DNA of 64,000 nucleotides, taken from positions 4,478,501 to 4,542,500 of the forward strand of contig NZ_CP026681.1 of the NCBI RefSeq assembly GCF_002949735.1, read 5' to 3'. The notes under the pieces are model-generated. The model searched no databases. It worked only from the letters and a program-made list of their open reading frames with translations, and was not told the DNA's origin. This stretch comes from Nostoc sp. 'Peltigera membranacea cyanobiont' N6 (lineage in GTDB: Bacteria; Cyanobacteriota; Cyanobacteriia; Cyanobacteriales; Nostocaceae). Below are positions 8,997-17,588 of the stretch, piece by piece. A program made the translations under genes and the position numbers. Each line of letters begins with the position of its first letter. The first letter of the stretch is position 1.

Positions 8997-10202
8997 CTAC
9001 TTTCTGACAAAGTTAGACGGGTCTTGATCTCGTCGATGCTTAGTGGGAATTGGGGTTGGCTGTCCATCACCCGCAAGGGCTGCGGTTTTTTCCAGGGATT
9101 CCCTCAATCGCTTGGCTGCGTAGATAGACATGTCTCGCGGTACATTAATGCGATCGCGCAAATATCGGAGAGCAACATCAGATCCCGATGGAGGTACACA
9201 GTCTTCATTGGTCATCATGTGTGTTAAAGCACAACGTAGGGCTTGGTCAAACAATTTATCATCTAAAGGGTTGACTCGGATAATATTGACGCGATGCTCG
9301 ATAGTTCGTTGAAGAGCTTCCATGCGGGAGTTTTCGGGTTCTGGATAAGTAACATCTGGTAGCCCGAACCAGGGCCCGTTATCCACCCGCGCTTTATTGA
9401 GAAGCATCTGGGTTTCGCGGTTTTCCCAACAGCCCCCCATCTGGGGCGGCAAATCATGTGCGTGGGTGTGAAAGTCGCTCTGGGTACCGCAGTAGGTCGG
9501 TCGGCTTTCCATTGCCGCAAACCATGCCCTCAAGCGAGGGTTTTCCTCCCGCAGAGAGTAGCCCTTGTAGTAGTAAAGGCTCGCATTCATCCGTTCGAGA
9601 TATGGCGTAAAAATGACATCGACGATGCCGAAGCTATCTAGAAAGTAAGGACTTGGGGTGCAACCCAGAGCCTCCTCCACCCTAGCCACTACTGCGATGA
9701 ATTGTTCTCGGTTGCGTTGTTCTTGTTGAGAGTTCTCTGCTCTGTAGCACAGCCAAGCACACCAAGCTCGAAATAAAAGTCGTTCTAATTGACGTAGAGG
9801 AAGCACTGTGCGGTCTTCCATCCCTTGGCTCAACGGCTCAAAAACCTTTTCCAAAGCGATCAAAATGTCATCGCTTTCCTTAATAATCTGTCCATCTAGC
9901 TCGATCGCGGGGAGCATTCCTGATGGTACCTTACGTTTGTACCAACTTTCTTTCTCCCCGTAACAGAACATTGTCACTTTTTCAATGCGATAGGGGATCT
10001 GTTTTTCCTCTAGCCATAACCAAACTTTTTGACAGTAAGGACACCAGGCGTGGTTATCGCGGTACAGTGTTACCCGCACATCAGATTCGCGCTGACCAAA
10101 CAAGCGCAACCTGGCTTTAGCGTTGGTGAGACCATTAACGGTATCTATTTGATAGTCCGTGAGGGTTTCTAGTTCTTGCCAGCTTAAGGGTGCGGTAGTC
10201 AT
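8997..10202 (-). CDS. Glutathione S-transferase family protein, long form
   Basis: A thioredoxin-fold GST domain with a CPYC redox motif (C61 and C64 when counted from the upstream TTG at 10223) and KVPSGMLPAIELDG as the glutathione-binding loop. An alpha-helical GST C-terminal domain follows (about 130-250), then an extra roughly 150-residue region (from about GCWENRETQMLLNKARVDNG) not found in standard GSTs. ATG at 10202 (MTTAPLSWQE) is preferred over the TTG at 10223. Divergent from an ATP-grasp gene with about 210 bases between them. The CPYC motif suggests deglutathionylation or glutaredoxin-like chemistry; the substrate is unknown. Confidence 0.85.
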   Translation of the reverse strand: MTTAPLSWQELETLTDYQIDTVNGLTNAKARLRLFGQRESDVRVTLYRDNHAWCPYCQKVWLWLEEKQIPYRIEKVTMFCYGEKESWYKRKVPSGMLPAIELDGQIIKESDDILIALEKVFEPLSQGMEDRTVLPLRQLERLLFRAWCAWLCYRAENSQQEQRNREQFIAVVARVEEALGCTPSPYFLDSFGIVDVIFTPYLERMNASLYYYKGYSLREENPRLRAWFAAMESRPTYCGTQSDFHTHAHDLPPQMGGCWENRETQMLLNKARVDNGPWFGLPDVTYPEPENSRMEALQRTIEHRVNIIRVNPLDDKLFDQALRCALTHMMTNEDCVPPSGSDVALRYLRDRINVPRDMSIYAAKRLRESLEKTAALAGDGQPTPIPTKHRRDQDPSNFVRK

Positions 10203-10411
10203 AGGGTGAATTGCGTAGGCCAATACTTAGGACTTTTCTTGACTCTACAATATTTTCAATTACACCAAGGCTTAATTTAACCGATAGGTTCGCCCATTTG
10301 GAAAAGATATTGGAATTTGTAGGATAGTGGCTCTATTGGGATGAACTATCTGTCTTAACGCTCAAAATACTGTGTATGATTCGGTGTCAGTCCGATTTAT
10401 CAGAGAAATTA

Positions 10412-11683
10412 ATGAACTCAAAATATAACTTTCAATACTTCCAAGGAAGCTCTCTTTCTGATTTATTTGCTCAAGATATCACAGATGCATCTTATGGGTT
10501 TATCTTAAATTACCCTGCAACTGCGAGTTGGGCTGCTTATCCCAACCGGAAAAAATATTTTATTCAAGATGGCAGTAGTGAAGCCACCAAAACCTCATTT
10601 GATAAGATTTGCCAAAAGGAACCTTGGAAAAATTTGGCTGTGTTAGGCGAGGGCATTCCTGGAATTGTGATTATTCCGCCACCAAAGTTGCTGCTCGAAT
10701 ACTGGCAAGAGCATTTCGGATTTAATCACTCTAATATTGAGATGATGGACGGCTCAACTTATCTGGACGATCTGGGCCGCAACGAACGCTTTGATAAACT
10801 CATTACTCTATTTCCCTTCGATGGTTTAAAACCCGAAAAACACGCTGTTGATTCAGACACCCATTACCGCTTACTTAGTAAAGTAACGCTAGACGAACTG
10901 GGCGTGCAATGTCCAAAATACAAAACCTACAATCTGCACCAAGTCAATCTCCAAGACATCCAGTTACCGCAATTCCCCTATTTAATCAAAACATCGCACG
11001 GACTCTCAGGAGAAGGCACTTATATCATCAAAAGTCCCAGCGATCTAAACTACTGCCTTGAAGAAATTAGAAAATATCTTGCTATTAAATTGCTTGATAC
11101 GATTATTGTCTCGGAGTTTGTCAAGAATGAGGTGCAAAATTACTGCGTACAGTTCTATGTCAACAAAGCGGGGGAGATAACCCTCATCGGCACTACTGGA
11201 CAACTCGTTACTCCAGAAGGCAACTATTTAGGGGGACTGATTGACTACCGCGAAACTGACATGAGCAAGTTCTTTGAGATGATTGCCAACGTTGGTCAGT
11301 ATGCTCACAAACACGGGTATTTCGGCGTGATTGGCTTTGATGTGCTGGAAAATCAAGACGGACAGCTTTTTGCAATTGATGCCAATTTCCGAGTTAATGG
11401 CTCGACTTCGTTGTGTTTGCAGCGCCATACTCTACTGCGACTGGGAAAAGGAGTAGCTAAATATTCCGGTAGCTACCGAATGGAAGGGACATTAGAATCA
11501 ATTCTCATAACCCTCAAACCAGAATTAGATCGCAAAGACTTGATTATTCTATCGGCTTTGGAGAAAGTCAAATACGGAAAAATCTATACAGAACTTTATG
11601 CGATCGCTACTGGAGAAACTATCGAACAAATGCAGTCTATTGAGCAGAAATTACAGAATAAGGGATTGCAACTACTCTCTTAA
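10412..11683 (+). CDS. ATP-grasp domain protein
   Basis: A protein of about 423 residues whose central and C-terminal parts resemble ATP-grasp ligases. Features are the lysine-bearing PYLIKTSHGLSGEGTYII loop, the hinge DTIIVSEFVKNEVQNYCVQF and the metal-binding acidic/Asn pair in GFDVLENQDGQLFAIDANFRVNG. ATP-grasp enzymes activate a carboxylate as acyl phosphate and join it to an amine or thiol. The substrate is unknown. ATG at 10412 is preferred over 10376, which has no ribosome-binding site. It converges with the STM4011 gene 32 bases away and may be an extra ligase of that locus. Confidence 0.8.
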   Translation: MNSKYNFQYFQGSSLSDLFAQDITDASYGFILNYPATASWAAYPNRKKYFIQDGSSEATKTSFDKICQKEPWKNLAVLGEGIPGIVIIPPPKLLLEYWQEHFGFNHSNIEMMDGSTYLDDLGRNERFDKLITLFPFDGLKPEKHAVDSDTHYRLLSKVTLDELGVQCPKYKTYNLHQVNLQDIQLPQFPYLIKTSHGLSGEGTYIIKSPSDLNYCLEEIRKYLAIKLLDTIIVSEFVKNEVQNYCVQFYVNKAGEITLIGTTGQLVTPEGNYLGGLIDYRETDMSKFFEMIANVGQYAHKHGYFGVIGFDVLENQDGQLFAIDANFRVNGSTSLCLQRHTLLRLGKGVAKYSGSYRMEGTLESILITLKPELDRKDLIILSALEKVKYGKIYTELYAIATGETIEQMQSIEQKLQNKGLQLLS

Positions 11684-11715
11684 GGGCTAGTGCTAATGCA
11701 GGTTATCAAGAATAT

Positions 11716-12588
11716 CTACACTAGGCATTCTTGATAAACCCAATTATCAGGAATTCTTTCTAAAATTCCAGAACCAAATACCTGATTCATTTTTAAGTAT
11801 TCTAGATGAACGTAACCAATATGACAGTGACAACTTTGATTGCTACAAGGTTGATTAACCAAAGCTGCTTCCCAGTCAGAATCATAAATATTACCAATTG
11901 GTTCTTTAATAAAATGACATCGGCGCATTGTCCCATCACCATCAACAGAAATCGCTGATTTTCCAGCCCGACAAGAATACCCAAAGCTAGGATAATGATT
12001 AGTATTTAATTCATATAATGGGTCAATAGATTGAAAGAATTCTCGATTTTCTGGTGATAAATTATGAAGTTCAGCTTTCACAGCATTAATCCACAAATAA
12101 ATGTGGTTTGGTAACTCTTGACGTAAAGCTGCTATTTCTGTTTTAAACTTGGGAAAACCGACAACTCCTACACTAAATTTGACATTTTTGTTGTCTAGAT
12201 TTAGGCATTTTTCTAAAAAGCGATCGCGTGACACCCATTCGGAATGAAAAGTTGCCCAAAGCGCCAATTTATCTTTGTTACATTCCTCTACCCAATCTAA
12301 ATTACAAGATAGATTAGTTTGAATTGCTGCTTTATTAACATTCGGGAGTTGCGTTAATTTTATCAGTGCTTGCTGATAGTAAGAATGGATTAGGGCTTCT
12401 CCCCAAGGAGTAAAAAGAATTGAAAATTGATGTTGGGGATGTTGGGAAATAAAATTGACAAATCGTTCTAAAGATTGTTGATCGATTGCTAATTCTGCGG
12501 CTGTTTGTTGGCGTTTAGCAAAAGGGCAATATTCACAACCGTAGTTGCAACTAATTAAAGGGCCGCGATAGAGTATGGTGAGGTGCAT
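11716..12588 (-). CDS. STM4011 family radical SAM protein
   Basis: Radical SAM enzyme of 290 residues with the CxxxCxxC [4Fe-4S] motif at C14, C18 and C21 (SCNYGCEYCPF). A second cysteine-rich region near residues 195-255 (YSCRAG, MRRCHF, PCSNQSCHCHIG) resembles a SPASM/Twitch auxiliary cluster, typical of enzymes that modify peptides or proteins. I assign it to the STM4011 family of the Salmonella STM4011-STM4015 cassette; the chemistry is unknown. It is the last gene of the minus-strand arm, 75 bases after an STM4015-like gene. ATG start at 12588. Confidence 0.88.
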   Translation of the reverse strand: MHLTILYRGPLISCNYGCEYCPFAKRQQTAAELAIDQQSLERFVNFISQHPQHQFSILFTPWGEALIHSYYQQALIKLTQLPNVNKAAIQTNLSCNLDWVEECNKDKLALWATFHSEWVSRDRFLEKCLNLDNKNVKFSVGVVGFPKFKTEIAALRQELPNHIYLWINAVKAELHNLSPENREFFQSIDPLYELNTNHYPSFGYSCRAGKSAISVDGDGTMRRCHFIKEPIGNIYDSDWEAALVNQPCSNQSCHCHIGYVHLEYLKMNQVFGSGILERIPDNWVYQECLV

Positions 12589-12663
12589 ATTAGTTTTAAA
12601 GTTTAAAATTTAGTTTTTAGGATAGATGTTTACCCTACTATTTTAGAAAAATTTATGTTTAAA

Positions 12664-13932
12664 TTATTCGGCTACTGTGCAGTAGCGATCCCCTTCATAT
12701 TCATAAACTCGATTACCTTCTGCAATGACACGAACATCCATTTGCCAAAGCAATTCAAGCATCTCATCAGTTACATAAGTTTCTGATATATTGAGGATAT
12801 CCAATTGGTTGATTATAGGAGAGTTGAGTAAAAGTTCTGCTCCTTCATCAGTTAAATTTCCGAGAGAAATGTCTAACACTTGAATTTTTTGCAAAACTGG
12901 TGCTTGAACTATTTCACGAACTATCTCATTAGTATATTCACTATTGCGTAACCCTAAATATATAAGATTAGGGAATAAATCTCCATAAAGAAGAGGAGCT
13001 AAATCTTCAACAGAACAAGTGCATCTATAGTTAAGGCTACCCAACCATATTTCCAGATGCTCTAATGCAGGCAATTGAAGAGAGTACAATTGTAATAGAG
13101 ATTCTTTCCGCAGTCCTCCTGTTTCTATAATCAGAGCCTTTAATTTATTATGTCGTATTGGATTGAACATCCTATGAGTATTACCACCACGAATCTTTAA
13201 TATTTCTAAATTAGGGTACGCTTCTAATACTGGGCTGATATAGTTATGGCTCATGTGAGAAATCATCGACTCATCATCTGTGACATCGCCTATGAATACA
13301 GCCTTGAGATTAGTTAATTTATCCTGAGCATTCACAAGAAAATTGACAATATTTTGTGATGAATCACTTTCAAAAACGTCTGAATGCCACATTCCGAAAA
13401 CTAACGCTTCTACCTTGCCAACCCGTGAATCTTCTAAAAGTAATTCAAGCTTATCTGCAATAAATTCGTCTCCATCTCGATTAGTTCGGAAAGCGTATGC
13501 AGTCCCTACAGTGTCAGTTATACCAACCTGTGGATCATACTTTTCTACTTTGCGATTTGCAAATTTTTGGGAGTGCGATGTTATGAAACTCGATCCTTTA
13601 CGTTTCTCTAGTTCCCAGCGTTCTTTTAAAAACCAAGGTTTATAACTTTGCAAAGCCGCTATAGCTTGAGGTTCATTTCTTTCATTTAGTAAAACACAAG
13701 CATATCTTCGTATCTTTCCTGATTTATCTTGTAAAGATTGAATTATCAAATCTAGACCTGATGCCCCATATTGAAGTGCATCATTTAGTGCTTCTTCTCG
13801 GTCTTCTATAAACTGACTCAATAAACGTCTCTTGACACCTTCGATACCACCTAATACAGCATCATAAATAGGTGCTGTTTCTCCTCCGAGTACTGCATCA
13901 AATTCTCTAGGCTGATTTTGATTGTTTGTCAT
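12664..13932 (-). CDS. STM4015-like LRR protein with AVLGG-HEAT module (paralogue A)
   Basis: A 422-residue protein. Residues 1-36 hold the shared peptide with two motifs, FDAVLGG and YDAVLGGIEGVK, followed by two HEAT-like repeats to about residue 100 (ending SYKPW). The rest is STM4015-like leucine-rich repeat, with LKAVFIGDV, YPNLEILKIRGG, LPALEHLEIWLG, FPNLIYLGLRNSEYT and VLDISLGNLTDEGAELLL. It lacks catalytic motifs and is probably a scaffold or binding protein in the cytoplasm. GGAG lies 5 bases upstream of ATG 13932. It sits between the STM4012 and STM4011 radical SAM genes. Confidence 0.9.
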   Translation of the reverse strand: MTNNQNQPREFDAVLGGETAPIYDAVLGGIEGVKRRLLSQFIEDREEALNDALQYGASGLDLIIQSLQDKSGKIRRYACVLLNERNEPQAIAALQSYKPWFLKERWELEKRKGSSFITSHSQKFANRKVEKYDPQVGITDTVGTAYAFRTNRDGDEFIADKLELLLEDSRVGKVEALVFGMWHSDVFESDSSQNIVNFLVNAQDKLTNLKAVFIGDVTDDESMISHMSHNYISPVLEAYPNLEILKIRGGNTHRMFNPIRHNKLKALIIETGGLRKESLLQLYSLQLPALEHLEIWLGSLNYRCTCSVEDLAPLLYGDLFPNLIYLGLRNSEYTNEIVREIVQAPVLQKIQVLDISLGNLTDEGAELLLNSPIINQLDILNISETYVTDEMLELLWQMDVRVIAEGNRVYEYEGDRYCTVAE

Positions 13933-14013
13933 ATTTTCTCCAATGATAGATGTAATGTAAATATCCGTAAAAACGTGATTAATCGCTTCTCTACAAATCT
14001 TTTTTAAACGCCA

Positions 14014-15381
14014 CTATTTCAACTCATAATCCTGCATTAATTCCTGAACTTTCTCAGAAAATAACCACGCGCCAATAGTGTCAGAACGCTCAATGCCAAA
14101 TTCAGTTAACTGTAAAATATCCTCATCTTTTATCGCCAAATTCAAAGCAAGCAATTCTGAAAATTCTGGAAAATCAGCGTATACTTCACTACCAAATTGC
14201 TGACGATAACTAGCACAATTCAATCCTTCATTGGAAAGCAAAGATAACAAAATATACCGCCGACGTTGTTCTTCAGTATTTAGTTGAAAACCATAGTGTG
14301 CGTAGTCAAATGACTCATCTGCTGTTTGAATATATGCTTGTAAAATCTCGCTGATTCCCTTTGCTCCCACTGCATACTCGTTGGAGTAGTGCAAAGTATT
14401 AGTGTAGGAACGTGCGCCACAACCTAAACCAATCATACCGTCGGCTTGACAGCAGTAGACGGGAGAGGGGGATGAGGGGGATGAGGGGGATGAGGGAGAA
14501 AGATTGCTAGATTGTCCCTCTTCTAAGCGTCGAAACATCCGCATGGAAACTTGCGTATATCCTTGCGATAATAATAGCGATCGCCCTTCCCGATAACAAG
14601 CTAAACGAATATCGTCCCATTCTCGATCTGTGCGTCCCAAACCTGTGAGCGATCGCACGTACAATGGATATAGATAAATTTCTTCTGGTTGAAAACGCAA
14701 GGTAGCTTGTATTGATTGCAACCAAGTATTTACAGTTTGTCCGGGTAAACCGTAAATCAAATCAATATTCAGAGTGGGAAACCCAATCTCTTTTATCCTT
14801 GTCAGCGTTGCTTCTACTTGGGTAGTAGATTGACGGCGCTGGGTGGCTAAGACTTCCGAATCGATGAAACTTTGGACACCAATGCTAACACGATCCACGG
14901 CGTGCGATCGCAACAACTTTAACTTCTCCTCAGTGGCGGTTTCTGGCGAAACTTCTACAGAAATGGGAATTTCCTGTAACTTTGCACCCATCGTATTTTC
15001 AGCAATGTTAAGAATAGTTTCGAGATGCTGAATGGGTAACTGGGTGGGAGTTCCGCCACCAATAGCGAACCTAGCAAATGACGCATCACCCAACACCGCT
15101 TTCATCCGTTGCGCCTGTCGCTGTAACGTGCGGACATATTGACTCATAAAATCTTCATTGTGGCTAACTGTGGTAAACAGGTTGCAGAACCCACAACGCA
15201 TCTCACAAAACGGTATATGTATGTAGAGAAATAGCGCTTGTCTATCTTGCTGCGCCCAAAGTTCCGGGAGATACACAGGTGGGGAGATGGGACGGTAAGC
15301 TGTTTTGTGGGGGTAAGAATAAACGTATGCTTGATAAGGAGACTGGGCAATTTTCGATTTAAGATTTTGGATTGTCAGCAT
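14014..15381 (-). CDS. STM4012 family radical SAM protein (HemN/HemW-like)
   Basis: A 455-residue radical SAM protein of the coproporphyrinogen III oxidase-like superfamily. The CxxxCxxC motif is at C59, C63 and C66 (IPFCEMRCGFCNLF). The second SAM-binding GGGTP motif follows (FAIGGGTPTQL), then VSIGVQSF and NIDLIYGLPGQT. It fits the STM4012 family rather than true HemN because of its place in the cassette. A low-complexity SPSSPSSPSSPSP stretch near residue 300 is encoded by a 9-bp tandem repeat, an insertion absent from the family as I know it. 51 bases after the STM4013 gene. Confidence 0.88.
   Translation of the reverse strand: MLTIQNLKSKIAQSPYQAYVYSYPHKTAYRPISPPVYLPELWAQQDRQALFLYIHIPFCEMRCGFCNLFTTVSHNEDFMSQYVRTLQRQAQRMKAVLGDASFARFAIGGGTPTQLPIQHLETILNIAENTMGAKLQEIPISVEVSPETATEEKLKLLRSHAVDRVSIGVQSFIDSEVLATQRRQSTTQVEATLTRIKEIGFPTLNIDLIYGLPGQTVNTWLQSIQATLRFQPEEIYLYPLYVRSLTGLGRTDREWDDIRLACYREGRSLLLSQGYTQVSMRMFRRLEEGQSSNLSPSSPSSPSSPSPVYCCQADGMIGLGCGARSYTNTLHYSNEYAVGAKGISEILQAYIQTADESFDYAHYGFQLNTEEQRRRYILLSLLSNEGLNCASYRQQFGSEVYADFPEFSELLALNLAIKDEDILQLTEFGIERSDTIGAWLFSEKVQELMQDYELK
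14466..14497 (-). repeat. 9-bp coding tandem repeat inside STM4012 gene
   Basis: Three to four units of GGGGGATGA on the plus strand, read on the minus strand as repeated Pro-Ser-Ser. The repeat keeps the frame of the radical SAM gene. Confidence 0.85.
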
Positions 15382-15432
15382 AAGATTTAAAAGAATTTAG
15401 AACTCTGCGCCTCTGCGTCTCTGCGTGAATTT

Positions 15433-16233
15433 TCACACAATAAACTCTGCATAAGGAACAGTCCAAACCACAGGATGGCTAAGTCGATGTCCAGTGTAAC
15501 CATCTTCACCATAAGTTGTCCCGTGGTCGGAACACAGAATGCAAAAAGTAGAATGCCTTTGTCGTATAATATTCCAGAGTTTGGCTAATTGGCGATCGAC
15601 GTATTCCAAAGCTGCGGCGTGAGATTCAATGGTATCGATTTTATCTTTGGCATCGGGAAGATAGAAATAATTTGGTTGATGCAAAGCAGAAATATTTATA
15701 AATAAAAATATACGTTGATTATTTGGCGTTTGTTCTAAAATTTGTCGTGCAAGATTTACCTGATTTTCTGTAGATTCGGGGTTAGTAACTCCTAATTCTG
15801 GACTCCAATAACTTTCGGCAAACATGGAGGGAATTACATTACCTAAAGGGTTGCGTTTGTTTAAAAAACCAACTCCACCAATGCAAACTGTATGATATCC
15901 CTTAGCAGCTAATCCATTAACAATATTTGAGCTATCTAACACACAAGTTGTATCAGTTGTAGTGGTACTTCCTTCAAATCCCAAAGCAAAAAGGCGGGGG
16001 TGAATTCCAGGTGTTACAGGTGTGGGTAAAAAGCCAGCGAAAAACGCATGATGAGAAGCATAGGTAAAGTTTCCGGGTGAATGGCGTTCTTCCCAACCTG
16101 TTTTAGGGAGTAATTTTGCTAAGTTTGGAGTGCGTTTTTCTGCAAGTAGGTTTTTAGCTATGTCGTAACGTAATGTGTCTAGGGTGATAAATAAGATATC
16201 GTGGGTTCCGACGATTTCATTTATATTGAACAT
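15433..16233 (-). CDS. STM4013/SEN3800 family hydrolase
   Basis: A 266-residue protein of the alkaline phosphatase/sulfatase superfamily. The metal- and nucleophile-bearing N-terminal motif is ITLDTLRYD (residues about 16-24), and the distal metal site is CSDHGTTYGEDGYTGHRLSHP. Such enzymes hydrolyse phosphate or sulfate esters or move phospho groups. I assign it to the STM4013 family from the context of STM4011, 4012, 4014 and 4015 genes. ATG start at 16233. Followed after 51 bases by STM4012. Confidence 0.87.
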   Translation of the reverse strand: MFNINEIVGTHDILFITLDTLRYDIAKNLLAEKRTPNLAKLLPKTGWEERHSPGNFTYASHHAFFAGFLPTPVTPGIHPRLFALGFEGSTTTTDTTCVLDSSNIVNGLAAKGYHTVCIGGVGFLNKRNPLGNVIPSMFAESYWSPELGVTNPESTENQVNLARQILEQTPNNQRIFLFINISALHQPNYFYLPDAKDKIDTIESHAAALEYVDRQLAKLWNIIRQRHSTFCILCSDHGTTYGEDGYTGHRLSHPVVWTVPYAEFIV

Positions 16234-16338
16234 AGCGAGGAAAAATTATGATCTATTTATGTCACGCCAGTAGGGTATGTTATCGCCTTAGCGTAACGCA
16301 CCATCGAAAATTAAAAACTACTTTATCTAATGTATTAT

Positions 16339-17553
16339 TTATTCGTATAAACAGGTATAGCGATCGCCAAATTCAGATTCCTCATTTTCTTCGTCGTTAG
16401 CCTGTGGATTTGTAATTACTTGACAATCTAGTTGAGATAATTCTTCAATCATATTTGTAGAGAGATAATTCATTGAAACATCAAGGGTATGAAGCTGATT
16501 AATAGAGGGAAAATTCAGTAAAGCTTTAGCACCTTCATCAGTCAAAGTTCCCATCGAAAGGTCAAGTATTGCAAGACGGTCGATAATTGTTGGTAATTCT
16601 GTTAAGCACATAGCAATATTGTCAGAATAATCGCTGCTTCTTAGCCCCAAATATTTCAAATTTGGGAATAACTCTCCTGAGATAATTGGTAATAAATGCT
16701 TCGTTCCAATATCACTTCCATATCTGTGACAACCACCAAGCCATAATTCAAGATATTCCAGTGCTGGTAAATCAAGCTGACAAATTTGCTTCACAGTATC
16801 AGAGTCGATAAACATTAAACCTGTTTCAACAATTAGAGTTTTTAAATATTCGTGTTTTACAGGTTTTATATGTAAACCCCAACCACCTCTTACTTGTAGT
16901 ACTTCCAATTTAGGAAAAGCTGTTAATATAGGTGTAACATCGCCTAATTCTAAGTGAGAACTCATAAATGGATGATTTTCACTATCTCCTATAAATAAAG
17001 CTTTAAGGTTATGTAATAATTTATAATTATCAGAAATCGTATTTATAAAATTAAAAAAATATGTATCGTAGTTATTGTAATAACCCCATATTTCGCAAAT
17101 CAAAGCTTCAATTTTATTTATTTTTAAATCTTTTAATAGCAAATTTAAACCTTTAAAATCCACTGCATAAGCAGTATTAAACCAAGATGTAATCCCAATA
17201 TCAGGTTTAAATTCTTCAAAATTGTAATTATCTATTTTTGTAAAAAATAACCAAGGGTTAACAGCCAATAATGCTTGCTTTCCCTTTTCTCCTCCCCTTT
17301 CTCTTAATAACATTGCCACGATACGCTTTACCTGGGGTGAAGAATTTTTCAACGCTTCAATCACTAAATTTAAACCCGCATCTCCGTAATTCAACGCTTC
17401 AGAAAGTGCAGCAATTTGCACTTCAAAAATCGAACTTTTCAACCGATTTTTTATCCCTTCAATTCCTCCTAATACCACACCACTAACAGGAGGTGGCGCT
17501 TCTCCACCAAGTACTGCGTCAAATTCTCCCGGTTTATTTGAATTGTTGTTCAT
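16339..17553 (-). CDS. STM4015-like LRR protein with AVLGG-HEAT module (paralogue B)
   Basis: 404 residues. It begins with the shared peptide (FDAVLGGEAPPP, then GVVLGGIEGIK), followed by two HEAT-like repeats ending in VNPWLFF near residue 101. The LRR body follows, with LKALFIGDS, FPKLEVLQVRGG, LPALEYLELWLGG, FPNLKYLGLRSSDYS and LAILDLSMGTLTDEGAKALL. The middle (about 120-190) is rich in Asn, Tyr and Lys and more diverged than in A or E. It lies 35 bases downstream of STM4014 and 105 bases upstream of STM4013, so it is probably co-transcribed. Confidence 0.9.
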   Translation of the reverse strand: MNNNSNKPGEFDAVLGGEAPPPVSGVVLGGIEGIKNRLKSSIFEVQIAALSEALNYGDAGLNLVIEALKNSSPQVKRIVAMLLRERGGEKGKQALLAVNPWLFFTKIDNYNFEEFKPDIGITSWFNTAYAVDFKGLNLLLKDLKINKIEALICEIWGYYNNYDTYFFNFINTISDNYKLLHNLKALFIGDSENHPFMSSHLELGDVTPILTAFPKLEVLQVRGGWGLHIKPVKHEYLKTLIVETGLMFIDSDTVKQICQLDLPALEYLELWLGGCHRYGSDIGTKHLLPIISGELFPNLKYLGLRSSDYSDNIAMCLTELPTIIDRLAILDLSMGTLTDEGAKALLNFPSINQLHTLDVSMNYLSTNMIEELSQLDCQVITNPQANDEENEESEFGDRYTCLYE

Positions 17554-17588
17554 TTTGGTTAATCCTAATTTATAGTCGCACCCTACAT

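Noticed and set aside
8894..9076. 60-residue minus-strand frame overlapping the GST 3' end
   Set aside because: Lies mostly out of frame within the GST coding end, starts at TTG without a ribosome-binding site, and has no family resemblance. I also saw no sign that the GST is frameshifted into it.
14014..15381. Radical SAM gene considered as hemN or hemW of heme synthesis
   Set aside because: It has the superfamily motifs, but the cassette context with STM4011, STM4013 and STM4014 genes argues for STM4012; no heme genes are nearby.
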